Assembly (NCBI GenBank): GCA_948099385.1
Contig: CANUEZ040000002.1
Coordinates: 310,001-374,000 of the forward strand
From: Fasciola hepatica
Taxonomy: Eukaryota; Platyhelminthes; Trematoda; Plagiorchiida; Fasciolidae
Length of the DNA stretch: 64,000 nucleotides
Direction of reading: 5' to 3'
The notes under the pieces are model-generated. The model ran no database searches, was not told the DNA's origin, and worked only from the letters and a program-made list of their open reading frames with translations. The translations under genes and the position numbers were made by a program. The first letter of the stretch is position 1. Each line of letters begins with the position of its first letter. Shown here piece by piece: positions 44,863 through 55,310 of this stretch.

Positions 44863-45370
44863 GTGGGTAGCATTTCATTATTTTGTCGGCGTGTTGTGCA
44901 ACTTTGTCAAGTGGAGTAGTGGGTTCCAGCATTGACAGGACCTGCCGCATCGGGAGAGGCAGTTTATCAACCCATATCTCCCTGAAAATGGCGTCGTCCA
45001 TTTGACGTCCAGCCAGTAGCGACCGCATGTGACGCATAAGCTGGGACGGAGTTTGGCCTCCGAGCTCCACCGACGTGAACAGTTCACGGAGCATTTTTCC
45101 GGCTGATTTTCCGGTACGCTGAATGACTGCTTCCCTAAGCTTCGTGTAAGGAGCTTCTGGTGGAATGGGATCGAGGAGATCTTCCACGTCAACAGCGATG
45201 TCAAAGGGAAGGGCTTGGACAAAGTGAGAGTAATTCACGCGTTCGCTGGTTATGCGTCGAGTGGCAAATACGGCTTCGATTTGTCGAAACCACACTCGAG
45301 GGTTGGTTGGGGCAAAAACGGGCAGTTTGAGAGCAACCGCGTAGATGTCAACAGATTCGCTGTCAAACAT
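44862..45370 (-). pseudogene. gag: Gypsy gag (capsid-like), C-terminally deleted
   Basis: Starts at ATG 45368-45370. It reads LKLPVFAPTNPRVWFRQIEA, a retroelement gag entry motif (PxFxPxxPxxWFxQxE), then VQALPFDIAVDVEDLL, KLREAVIQRTGKSAGKML and LPLPMRQVLSML. This is a helical capsid core of the type found in CsRn1-like gypsy elements. After DKIMKCYPP (about 44865) the frame runs into RT sequence, so the zinc knuckle, protease and the front of RT are absent. The last 20 codons before the stop at 44822 are RT read in the wrong frame. Confidence 0.8.
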
Positions 45371-45429
45371 GGTGAATGGTGTGGAACTTGGACCAAAAGA
45401 ATCAAATCAGTGTCAAAGGATGGAAAACA

Positions 45430-45645
45430 TTCTGGGCTCACCAATAACCCAAAGGTTCAAAGCCCCGTGGTTCAAGCACGACGGTCAGAAACGGTTAAAG
45501 GCCAAATTCAAATGTCTCGTGTGGATAAACAAACGTGAAAAAGTGTGGTATACGAGCGAGCTTTTCAAGGTAATGTTAAACATAGTCAAATTCACAAAGC
45601 ACATAGAACATTTGGAAGGATTTTCAGTATTTGTTCTTTACACCG
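45430..45645 (+). pseudogene. pol: LINE family 2-like linker fragment (copy j)
   Basis: Reads QRFKAPWFKHDGQKRLKAKF, then WINKREKVWYTSELFKVMLN and FTKHIEHLEGFSVFVLY. It matches the minus strand at 54955-55158 closely. It is the region just before the RT fingers. Both copies begin at the same point, AACCCAAAGGTTCAAAG. Confidence 0.75.
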
Positions 45646-46385
45646 CCGGCGAAAATCCTTCTGCAAAAATGGTTGTCTAAGGTTCAGGATGGGGTCATGA
45701 TTCTCACTTTACCTACCTATTACTTAATGTCAGTGCATGTGGTTATTAATTTCCTGTGTTAGCTGGGCGTAAAACAGGTTTCTGCAGTTGTCATCATTTG
45801 CACTATCCATGAGGAATCAATTCCAAGTCCCGCTGCACAACTTGAGATTGGTATATTCATCGGGAGACCGACGCACACAGTTAGAAGCACGATGAAGATG
45901 AAGGCTTTACAGAGTAAAACATTTCGCTGCACGAGCTCAGTCTGCGTATCTCAAGCAGTAAACTATTGTAGCCATTTGTTAGACCAATTTTGTTTACAGG
46001 CATGAGCACAGAAGTTGAACGTAGGCGCAACCCCTAATGAGATATTGCGCAAAACTGAAAGGTTACGAACCAGTGGAATTACATAAAATCAAGGCACTAA
46101 ATTTCCCGAAAGAAATGAAAACCGGCTTCTGATTATGAATGGGTTTCGAAAACGAGTGTACGACAGACAGTATCGAAACACACATGAACACGGAAATTGA
46201 CCGAATACTGGCACCTATCAGAGTATTTCAAAGTTTTTCTGTGTACAAAATATGTGATAAACGATATTGTGTGAAATGTAAATAAATGTTCTTCTCCAAA
46301 GGCAAGAATAGTTTCGTAATGTGCTCGCAGCTAATAAGCCTCACTTGAACTGTTCAAGCGAAATATTGCTAAATTTCTCCTTCTC
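45646..46385. other. Unassigned stretch
   Basis: No gene, RNA or repeat recognised. AT-rich; CAAATGTTCT-type words near 46290 but no motif. Confidence 0.4.
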
Positions 46386-46399
46386 CCTATGTGCACGCT

Positions 46400-46960
46400 G
46401 GATAGAAACTGGAACGAAGTACATTTTGCAACTGCTCAGGAAAAATCGGTCCAGTTGAATAGTTGTAGAGCATGAAATGAAATGAAATGCTGAGTAATTC
46501 GGAGCGAGGCGATCTGCAAGCTACTTTGTCCTTTGCACGTGGTTTCGGGCTCCAATCATCAACATTTTCCTCGCTGTTTCCTGCTACGAGTGGATTAGCT
46601 CTCTGATGTTTCGAACACTCTATTAGTTCCTTCCATTTCCTGTTTTGTAGCACAACAGTAGGATCTCTCCAATATGCAAGGCTCAGTTCGATGATGGTAC
46701 AGTTCTCTTTTAGTATTAGTGCTACCTTAAAACCCAACACCAGTGCAGTCAATTTGAGTTCGTTTAGGGATACTTAATTCAGCTCAGCAATTTTTGTTTT
46801 GGCAAACGGTACTTTGTTTCGCCGCCGGCCATGCATTTTTGAAATTTTTAGAACACACAGCTCGTCCCCCTTCTTTTTAAGTTTATCTTTATCTGTGCTG
46901 ACTGGATCCTGAATAACGTCAATTCCCCTCACCATTGATATAACCGCTTGCTCAGATGAG
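46400..46960 (-). pseudogene. Possible Bel/Pao RNase H remnant
   Basis: The minus strand reads KVPFAKTKIAELN, a stop, then VSLNELKLTALVLGFKVALI, LAYWRDPTVVLQ and, further on, DDWSPKPRAKDKVACRS. The order resembles a Bel/Pao RNase H (AKTRVAPLK.VSIPRLEL.A..LGV, then WTDSTVVL, then W..V....NPADxASRG). Similarity is low and the catalytic Asp of WTDS is WRD here. It ends at or just before the LINE family 1 5' end. Confidence 0.4.
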
Positions 46961-46972
46961 GCTACTTTCCCC

Positions 46973-48190
46973 ATGAGGCAGTGCGATTCCCCCTCCGTGG
47001 CCAATGCCTCACTCCTCAATCCGGACGAAACGGTCCTTCATAATGCGCTGACAACGGATGCACTAAAATGTGCAGTCCAAAGTCAGGCTGCAGAGATAGC
47101 CGAGCTAAGGGCCACCGTCCGCACCCTTAAGGATGAGCTGACCAGCCTGAGGAGTTTGGTAATAAAATCCCTCCCGGTGTCCCAGGCAGCCGATCAGGTT
47201 TGTAGAGTTTCTGAGCAGCAAATTCTTGACGCCGATAAGATTTTACAAGATACCGAGAATTGCTCCAAGCGAGTCATCCTTTGGGGTCGCTTCCTCAGTT
47301 CAGATCACCCTCATGACACCTACGCCCAGGTGTTTAATCGCCTTAAGCTCCCTTGCCCACTTAAAGGTCGGTCCACTTGGTTGGTAACCAAACGCACCAA
47401 CCGAGTTCACGGTATTCTCATTGTAATGGGTTCCACAGATGCAGCCAAACGAATTGTTTCCTTGGCCGCAAAGCTCAAGGAGGAAATTAAAGGGCTCAAG
47501 GGCGTATCCATTGATAAGCCACTTCATCTGAGGCTCCGCAGTGAGAAGGCTAAGCCAGAAATTCTACAAAACGCCGATCCTAAGCACAGAGTGCTGCCAG
47601 TTGTCCAGGTAACTCGCCTTGAAGACCGAGCTGCATGCCCACCATCCCTCGCTTCCCTACTGACACCATTTCCCGTCGCCGAAAGTACTCCCAGTAGTAG
47701 GCCTAGTGCCACTAAACATCTGTTGCCTACGAAAAGCATCCCAGGCCCCATCATAGCCAACAAGACTGTTTCAACGGACGAGAGTCACTCACCCTTGAGC
47801 CCAGACATGAACCTGCAACCTGTTTCCACTGAAAGCTGCAGTGAGGAGGTTAAAGCATCAGCAAATATATCTGGTGCTGTCATGAAAAACAAGCTCACCA
47901 ACAAGAAAGCTCAGAACAGGGCATCACGCAGTGCGCAGAAGGGCAAACCACAAAAAGCAGCCCACCCTTTTCGGAGACCGAAGGATGTAGACCGTCCACC
48001 TGGATTGATACCCCCCAGGTTACTAGACATCAAAACCTACCGGTCCCCCCAGCAGTCTGCTTACCCACTAGCTCCCCAATATCTTCAGCCCCGACTCTCC
48101 AAGGACCTCCTTTCCATCCTCAAATCCCCCTCTTTCCCCCTCCTCAAATCCAAAGCCAGCTGCCTCTGGCGATTCTGCAACAACTCCTGA
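46973..48190 (+). CDS. LINE family 1 ORF1 protein, 405 aa
   Basis: Longest open frame of the window and uninterrupted. Residues about 28-65 form a heptad-rich coiled coil (AAEIAELRATVRTLKDELTS), typical for ORF1 trimerisation or oligomerisation. Residues about 95-190 (KRVILWGRFLSSDHPHDTYA, WLVTKRTNRVHGILIVMGST, LHLRLRSEK) look like an RRM-type nucleic-acid-binding fold. The remaining half is Ser/Pro-rich and then basic (RSAQKGKPQKAAHPFRRPKD) and ends LWRFCNNS. It probably binds the element's RNA. The first ATG is used; the 5' end of the element is not defined. A diverged copy lies at 18215-19160. It could still be a dead gene, since ORF2 next to it is broken. Confidence 0.75.
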   Translation: MRQCDSPSVANASLLNPDETVLHNALTTDALKCAVQSQAAEIAELRATVRTLKDELTSLRSLVIKSLPVSQAADQVCRVSEQQILDADKILQDTENCSKRVILWGRFLSSDHPHDTYAQVFNRLKLPCPLKGRSTWLVTKRTNRVHGILIVMGSTDAAKRIVSLAAKLKEEIKGLKGVSIDKPLHLRLRSEKAKPEILQNADPKHRVLPVVQVTRLEDRAACPPSLASLLTPFPVAESTPSSRPSATKHLLPTKSIPGPIIANKTVSTDESHSPLSPDMNLQPVSTESCSEEVKASANISGAVMKNKLTNKKAQNRASRSAQKGKPQKAAHPFRRPKDVDRPPGLIPPRLLDIKTYRSPQQSAYPLAPQYLQPRLSKDLLSILKSPSFPLLKSKASCLWRFCNNS

Positions 48191-48192
48191 GC

Positions 48193-50962
48193 ATGTGCAC
48201 AAGTGTTTTTACAGCAATTGCCCGAGTGTGTTGAATAAGATCCCGGAGCTTCGGCAGCTTGCAGTGGATAAGGAGCCTCAGATCATAGCCCTCACAGAAA
48301 CCTGGCTCACCCCTGACATACTTGATGCCGAAATATCCATTCCGGGATACTTCACAGTAAGGCAGGACTCCAATAGTGGTCGTGCCGGCGGAGTCATCAT
48401 ATACTACGATAATTAGATCTCTCCTCCCACTTTACTGGCAACCCCATTCTTTTCATGTATTGATTGTCTGTGGGCCGTGTTTAACCTCTCTAGGACAGAC
48501 ACCCCATTGCTTGGTGTTGTCTAACGTCCTCTCGCATGCAATTCAACTGACAGCCTAGGTCTCATAGATTTATTAGGCTCCCTGAAAAGCTACACAGACT
48601 TCACCCATCTGTTAGTCACTGGTGACTTCAACTCCCCCAGTACAAACCGGCAAAGAGCTGATGCCCCGGAAATCACTTTCGGTAAATCCCTCCTTGATCT
48701 CGTACTGAAAAGCTCATGGGTGCAGAACGTTGGAGATCCGACTAGATATCGCACAGGCCACGCCCCGTCCCTACTGGACCTGGTCATCACCAATGATCGG
48801 TTCCTAATAGATGTGGTGCATTACTTGACGCCCCTCGGCAAAAGTGATCACATTTTCATTGGATTCGATTATATCGTAAAATGGCCCCCTCTTTCCGAGA
48901 AATCAAAATTTTGAGATCCTTCAAAAGGACCAATTTTGACCAAGTCTGTGCATTTTTTCGCTCCCAGCTAAATTTAACTAACCCAGGTAACTCTGCTGAT
49001 GAAATGGCAGAGAATCCCAGAGAGTTAATCTCCTTAGCTGAAAGGCTATTTGTCCCCAGAATTCGTCGCCCACAGACCGCTAAGCGACCCCTCCCTCGCC
49101 CCATTAGGCGCATTCTAGACGAACGCGCACGCCTCTTTGCTAGATATAAAGCCACAGGCTTTGCCCGTGATGCAGAAGACTTCAGGATCATACGAAACAT
49201 ATGCAAAGACAAGATTAGGTCCTATCAGAATGCAGTCCAACGATCTGTACCTGATCGAGCACGGACCAATAAGGCATTTTTCTTTCAGTACATGCGCCAT
49301 CTTAGGGGTACAGCTCCGACGCCATTAGCTCTCAAAGATAGTGCCGGATCTCCAATCACTTCCCCTAGCCAAGTAGCCGAGGCATTCAGCTCCTACTTCC
49401 GCACAAACTTTAGCTTCGCACCCATATCATCCCACCTACCATGCACCCGTTATCTCTGACCACTACCCCTAACCGCATCACTATTCCCATTGGTGCAGTC
49501 GCTCAAGGTTTCCGACGGCTCAACAAATATTGCTCTATGGGTCCTGACCTAATCCACCCCCGTATTCTCAAGGAAGCCGCGGATACATTAGCTGCTCCTT
49601 ATGCCTCGCTTTCTCAGCAATGTGTTGACGATGGAGTTTTCCCCAGTAGCTGGAAAAAAGCATTGATCGCACCCATCTATAAGAAGGGTAGTAGATATCT
49701 TGCTTCTAGTTACAGACCCACAAGCCTCACTAGCATCCCTAGCAAAATTTTTGAGGAAATTCTCAAGAGTGAGATTCTTTCCCATCTTCATAAAAATAAG
49801 ATCCTCTCCCCGTGCTAACATGGGTTTCTTCCTGGCAGGTCATGCATCGCCAATATGCTTACTGTCATGGATAGTCTAACGAAAGCCTATGATGATGGCC
49901 AGCTCTCACATGCTGTATTCATCGATTTTGCTAAGGCCTTCGATAAGGTCCCACATGCCCCTCTTCTTTATAAGCTGCAGACATACGGGATCACATGCTC
50001 CATGTTGGCCATCCTACGTAGCTTTCTTACCGACCGCACCTTTGTGGTTAAAGTCGGGAATGTTTTGTCTCAACCCCCCCTCCAGTAACAACTAGGGTCC
50101 CCAAGGGTCGGTCTTAGGTCCTCTTCTTTTCCTGATCCATATATACGGTCTACCGACAGCCCTTCCTGCGAACATTGCCATGTACGCAGATGATGTAACC
50201 CTCTGGAGTTCAGGCGTTGAAGACCTGCAAATTGCAGTTGATAAAACAAAACGCTGGTCCGAGGATTGGAACCTTCAAGTTAATGATGACAAACGCGTGA
50301 GCATGTCTTTCGGCAGAGAGACTGGTCACACGTTTTCCATTAATGGAGCAGCCACACTGCCAAGGGTTGGCCGACACAAGGTGCTCGGTTTCTGGTTAGA
50401 TTGTAACTTATCCTTCTCTCATCATCACGAAATTGCGAGCAAGTCTGCCTTTCGAGTCCTAAACATGATTCGAAGGTCCTTCCCGCGCATATCTGAGGAT
50501 AATTTCCCCATAATTTTCGGCACGTATATTCGACCTCTTCTGAAGTACGGTAGTCAGATAGTGCACTCTGGTCTTGTCCGAGACCATGAGATCCTAGAAA
50601 GAGTTCAGCGGGCCTCCACCAAGGCAGTAAGAGGTCTATCCCATCTACCTTATCCCGTCCGCCTCTCACTCCTCAACCTCTATCCCCTTGACGTAAGACG
50701 CGTAAGAGGTGATCTGTTTTTGATGTTCCATTTTTTTGAAACAGGTCAAAGCGATTGCTTCTTCTACGTCTGTTCAGCCTCTTCTCTCCGTGGTCACAGC
50801 AGAAAAGTTTTCAAACCGAGGCCACGTACTTCACTAATGATTAACGTTTTTAGCTATAGGGTTATTACTATGTGGAATGCACTTCCGGAAGATATTGTTC
50901 TCTCACAGAACAAAACTATCTTCAAGAAAAAGCTAGACCTCTACCTGGGTCTCTTCCAATAA
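48193..50962 (+). pseudogene. pol: LINE family 1 ORF2 (endonuclease and reverse transcriptase), copy 1
   Basis: Follows ORF1 in the -1 register with overlap; no clear ATG (GTG at 48195). The endonuclease has ALTETWLTPDIL, GGVIIYYDN, LLVTGDFNSPS, LLDLVITNDRFLIDVV and PLGKSDHIF. The linker FKRTNFDQVCAFFRSQLN runs to about 49440. The RT has SSWKKALIAPIYKKGSRYLA and RPTSLTSIPSKIFEEIL, IDFAKAFDKVPHAPLLYKL (motif A), a frame-shifted motif B near 50095-50120, and MYADDVTLWSSG (catalytic YADD, 50180). The C-terminus is open to 50962 (FGTYIRPLLKYGSQ, WNALPEDIV). Lesions: stops at 48414 and about 48522, frameshift near 49450, TAA at 49816, a seven-C run at about 50074 and a one-base loss at about 50098. 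Confidence 0.9.
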
Positions 50963-51240
50963 TTCCTTTTGTCAAAAAAATAGTTCTCTTTTATCGCATA
51001 TATGTTCATGAATGCCACACCCCCACTCAGCTTAATGCACTGTCCACAGTGTGATGCTGAATGAGGTTATATGTATCTTGTTTTCGCTGCCACCCCCGCC
51101 CCCCCCCGCTTCTTTTTACTCTCGTTTCAGCTCGGTAAGTCCGGCGGATGATCGAAGATTTCCTCAAGAACCGGGACAATTGGGCTCAAAGCCTCGAACC
51201 CATGTAGTACTTCAAGACCTCAAGACTTCAAGACATCAAG
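50963..51240 (+). repeat. LINE family 1 copy 1 3' UTR and (YTCAAGAC)n tail
   Basis: Includes homopolymer C runs at 51092-51109. The terminus reads TTCAAGAC, CTCAAGAC, TTCAAGAC, ATCAAG at 51211-51240, an eight-base tandem tail. The reverse copy at 60964 diverges from this one inside the tail, which fixes the 3' end. Confidence 0.8.
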
Positions 51241-51404
51241 AAGAAGGGTCGCACACTTCAAAAAGGATTCGGTGACGATTCGTCCGGTCCCGTCCAACGG
51301 TTATGTGCGGGACCTGGAATATGACAGAAACGAATGTACATTAGTAAGCGCCAATTCAAGCACTACATGTTAGTTTCGGTTCCATTACAGCAGCCCCAGT
51401 TGAA
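51241..51404. other. Short unassigned spacer between LINE copies
   Basis: Between the tail of LINE family 1 copy 1 and the tail of family 2 copy i, which point towards each other. Nothing recognised. Confidence 0.4.
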
Positions 51405-52911
51405 GTTCAGTTCAGTTCAGTTCAGTTTGCACAGGACTTGGTGTGGCTAGAGCCAATCGTGTGTCCAGATAGTTGTGTTGTCGGCGCGTTTCCGTAGCTC
51501 CCAGCACTGCGTAATTTTCTTTTTCTGAAAGGCAGAAATTTTGTGCAGTATCAGCCCTGGCAGAGTGAGGTGGAAACAATAAGTAAATTGCATCTGATCC
51601 TAAAAGTTGCTTAACATAACTCGGGGTATACTGCCACCCAACATAGGTCTACCGCTTTTCTAAAAGCCTTCACTGTTGTGGTATTTATGACCTCCCCCGG
51701 GAGCTTATTCCAATAGGGTACCACTCTACTTGAGAAGTACTTCGCCCTAATTTGGAGCCTCGAATGCTTCCTTTGTAATCTAAGGCTATGCCCCCTTGTG
51801 TCTCTCTCAGGGATCAGAGAGAAAAGGTCTTCTCGATTTATTTGTGACAGTCCTTCATTACCTTGAAGGTTTCTATCAAATGCTCACGAATGCGCCGTCT
51901 TTCCACCGAGAACAGGTCTAGGGCACGGAGACGCTCTGTGTACCTACCCCCCCCCCCCCTTGCCCAGTCATTATTCTAGTGGCTAGCCCTTGCACTTTCT
52001 CCAGACAGTCTATATCCTTCTGGTAGTACGGTGCCCAAGCTTGCACGCAGTACTCCATATGCAGCCTAACTATGGCTTGGTATATGGGAACGAAAATCTC
52101 CGGCTCTCTACACGACGTAATGGATCTAACTCGAAGGAGTTCTCTCCTGGCCATATTGGCTGCTGCGGTGCACTGCTTTGACGGCTTGAAGCTGTTGTCC
52201 ATTATAACGCCCAAGTCTTTGACCTGCGGGACCATTTGCAACGAACCCACACCATTCCCATTAGCCCCTGTATTTGTGGTCAAGCATTGACACTTGGTGA
52301 GGTTTGGTGGAAGGTCCCATTTGTGTGACCAGTTTCTGTACCGCTAACACGTCAAGTTCTATATCTACTCCAGCTATCTTGACGTCATCGGAAAACATAA
52401 ACGTGGGGTTTGTAAGCTCACGTGCTAGGTCACTGATGAAGATGATGAAGAGCAGAGGGCCGTGCACCGAGCCCTGTGGCACCCCACTTGTTACACCTTC
52501 CGGTTTCGAGACATGAATACCCACCTTAACACTAAAAGTTCGCCCTGCTTAAAAACTATTTATCCATTATCTTGCCTTTCCAACAATCCCCCTAGACTGC
52601 AGTTTGACGTCCATAAATTTGTGGTTCACAGAATTAAACACCTTGTTGCAGTCCAAGTAGCAGACCGCAGTCGATTGCTCTTCGTCCAGACGCTTGGTTA
52701 CCTCATCGAGGAACAGCAGGAGATTCGTCAGACAGGATCGTCCTGCCACAAACCCAGGCTGAGCATTTGATGTGAGGTTGCGTTGAACCAAATGCCTAGA
52801 GATCTGTTTCCTGACTATTCGCTCCAGGCACTTACAAATTACTGAAGTTAAGCTTACCGGCCGGTAATTTTCGACCTTTTGCCGGGGTCCGCTCTTGTAA
52901 ATTCCTACCAT
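51405..52911 (-). pseudogene. pol: LINE family 2 (copy i) reverse transcriptase and 3' end
   Basis: Minus strand. The RT begins MVGIYKSGPRQKVENYRPVS, then LTSVICKCLERIVRKQ, SNAQPGFVAGRSCLTNLLLF and AVCYLDCNKVFNSVNHKFMD (motif A). GVTSGVPQGSVHGPLLFIIF (motif B) follows, with FMFSDDVKIAGVD (the catalytic box as FSDD) at about 52395. The C-terminal part has VPQVKDLGVIMDNSFKPSKQ and YQAIVRLHMEYCVQAWAPYY. Below 51930 it continues decayed to the 3' UTR and the (CTGAA)4 tail at 51405-51426. The 5' end is truncated at about 52915. Four frameshifts. Confidence 0.85.
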
Positions 52912-53023
52912 TGCTGCTCTCTTCTAGTCTCACGGCACAATTCCCTCTCTGAGTGACGTTTCATACAGCTTCGTCACCGGAGCCTTCAAGACCTCGGCCA
53001 GAGGCTGAACGATTTCTGAATGA

Positions 53024-55158
53024 GTTCAGTTCAGTTCAGTTCAGTCTGCACAGGACAGGTAATGGCCACGGCCAATCGAGCGTCCAGAATTCCTTCAATG
53101 GTATGCACACCAGTTATACACCCACCACTGCCGAGTGTATTTCGTCGAATCCCCGCTAAAAATGAGAGGGAAACGGAAAACCTCATCGCACATCAACTGC
53201 GAGAGACATTATGCATCGTGAGCGTTCACTGAGGTAGTATGCAATGAGGGAAAAAGTCTGTTAAAACATACTCCAGAAGGACCACAGTGCTACCCGTCAT
53301 CCATCTGGATGACATGCCCAAAGTTCAGTACGAGGAAATACATCATACCACTTGCGACCTGGGGCAACACTGAAGGATTGGACTGTCTGCAGATCTATCA
53401 TTCCACCAGGCAGACCGTTCCATCTGTTCACAACCCTGTTGCTGATGAAGAGCGATCTAGCCATCAACTTAGCTCGGGCTTGTATCAATCTCTTTTCATG
53501 TCTCCTTGCTCTGGGATCCACAGCCATTTGGAACAGACTATCTGCTCTAAGACCAGAAAAGCCCTTCATTACCTTGAACGTTTCCATATGATCCCCTCGA
53601 TTTCTTCTCCTTTCCAACAAGAGATTCAGGTCACAGAGTCTCTGCTCGTAAGTCTTACCCCTCTGCCCTTCAACCATTCGCGTGGCGAGACGTTGGACTT
53701 TCTCGAGGCAGGCGGCGTCCTTTTTGTAGAAGGGTGACCAAGCCTGCACGCTACCTTCTAAGTGAGGTCGTACTATAGCCATGTAAATAGGTACGAATAC
53801 CTCCGGTTTCCGGCAAGACAAAGCTGATCGCAGTCTCAAGAGTTCGCCACGAGCTTTTTGTGCAGCAGCGTTGCACTGCTCCGACCACTTGAAGTCACCG
53901 TGCATGATAACTTCAAGGTCTTTAACCCTACTGGCTGCCCCTATGGTGAACAGCCCTTGATCATGAGCGACAGTTGGGTTTTCCGCTGGCCATGACAACA
54001 AGTGGCTTTTTCGGCTTTCAAGGTTTAGTCCCATTTCTTCGCCCAGTCCAGGACTGTGCCTATATCCTTGCCTAAGGCCACCCTACCGTCAGACCCGACA
54101 GTCCCCAGGCCACTCACAAAAAGAAGGCAAGGAGATTGAAGGGCATTTGCTGGGTCGTTAATAAACAACAAGAATAAGACCGGGCCAAGGGAGGGTCCCT
54201 GAAGGATACCAACGGTGACCTTCACGAAACTAGAGCACCTGTCCCCTACTTTGATGTGAAACGTCCTGTGGGAGAGAAAGTTCGCCATCCACCTATGTAC
54301 TGACCCACCTACGCTGAACGTCTCCATCTTGCATAACTAAAGACAGTGATGAATGGACTCGAAGCATTGCTAAAGTCGAGGTTGCCTACCCCAACTTGCT
54401 TACTGTCATCCCGCCGTCCAGTTACTTCATTTAAGAAGCACCAAAGACTGGTCTGACAAGACCTATTTTTCAGGAAACCATGCTGAGCCGGACTTGGCAT
54501 GGAGTGCTCCAGTAAGTGCTGGCAGACGTGGGCACGGATGATCTTCTCAAGGACTTTACATAGGATGCTAGTTAGGCTTACCGGTTCGTAGTTCTGCATA
54601 GCCGGGTCAGGTTCATTCTTATGTATTGCCACAAATGCCGCGACTCTCCAGTCCCAAGACAGTTTACTGTGGTCCAACGTGGACCTATAAAGCCGGTGTG
54701 CCGATGGAGCCATTATATCCGCTAAAAGCTTGAGAAAAGCTGGACGGATGCCATCTGGACCTGCTGACATGTGGCTGTTTAAGCCCTGTAGGTACCCTCG
54801 CACGATTCCCTCTAAGAGGTTTAGCTCGATCAACTGCGAAGGAGGATGCACCAGATCCAGTTTTACTCATACCCCGCTGTCTATCCTATGCACATTACCA
54901 AAATATTCCACCAAAGCGTCTGCCTCGCCTCTGTCATTAGTGACAACACCGTGGTCCCTGTAAAGAACAAATATTGAAAATCCTTCCAAATGTTCTGCGT
55001 GCTTTGTGAATTTGACTAGGTTTAACAATACCTTGAAAAGCTCGCTCGTATACCACACTTTTTCACGTTTGTTTATTCATGCGAGACATTTGAATTTGGC
55101 CTTGAACCGTTTCTGACCGTCGTGCTTTAACCACGGGGCTTTGAACCTTTGGGTTTTA
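53024..55158 (-). pseudogene. pol: LINE family 2 (copy g) reverse transcriptase and 3' end
   Basis: Minus strand. The linker (INKREKVWYTSELFKVLLNL) starts at about 55158. The RT open stretch 54309-54851 has LNSHMSAGPDGIRPAFLKLL, MQNYEPVSLTSILCKVLEKI, PSPAQHGFLKNRSCQTSLWC and VGNLDFSNASS. After a frame change it reads VTVGILQGPSLGPVLFLLFI, and the catalytic box region is LFVSGLGTVG, so FADD is lost. The open stretch 53297-54034 (245 aa) is the C-terminal domain: DLEVIMHGDFKWSEQCNAAA, KPEVFVPIYMAIVRPHLEGS and VVNRWNGLPGGMIDLQTVQ. The 3' UTR and (CTGAA)4 tail are at 53024-53240. Confidence 0.9.
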
Positions 55159-55310
55159 CTGTGAGGTCTATTTGGCCGCATACTTGAGATTTGCACATAT
55201 TTTCACCCTTTTTGGATGCCAATTTAGTACCGTGGAAACTACGAATCAATCTTTTTCTGGTTTTGGAATTATTTTGAATTGGCTACGCGTTGCTCGATTT
55301 GCGAGAATTG
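55140..55310 (+). repeat. Bel/Pao element A: 3' end of its 5' LTR
   Basis: Ends GAATTGGCTACGCGTTGCTC, similar to the ends of the element B and C LTRs (TTTTGGCTACGCATTGCTC). Reverse copies at 41762-41916 and 29395-29530 cover the same segment. The upstream part of the LTR is lost at the junction with LINE copy g. Confidence 0.6.

Noticed and set aside
47300..47763. Minus-strand frames within LINE ORF1
   Set aside because: Shadows of the 405-codon ORF1.
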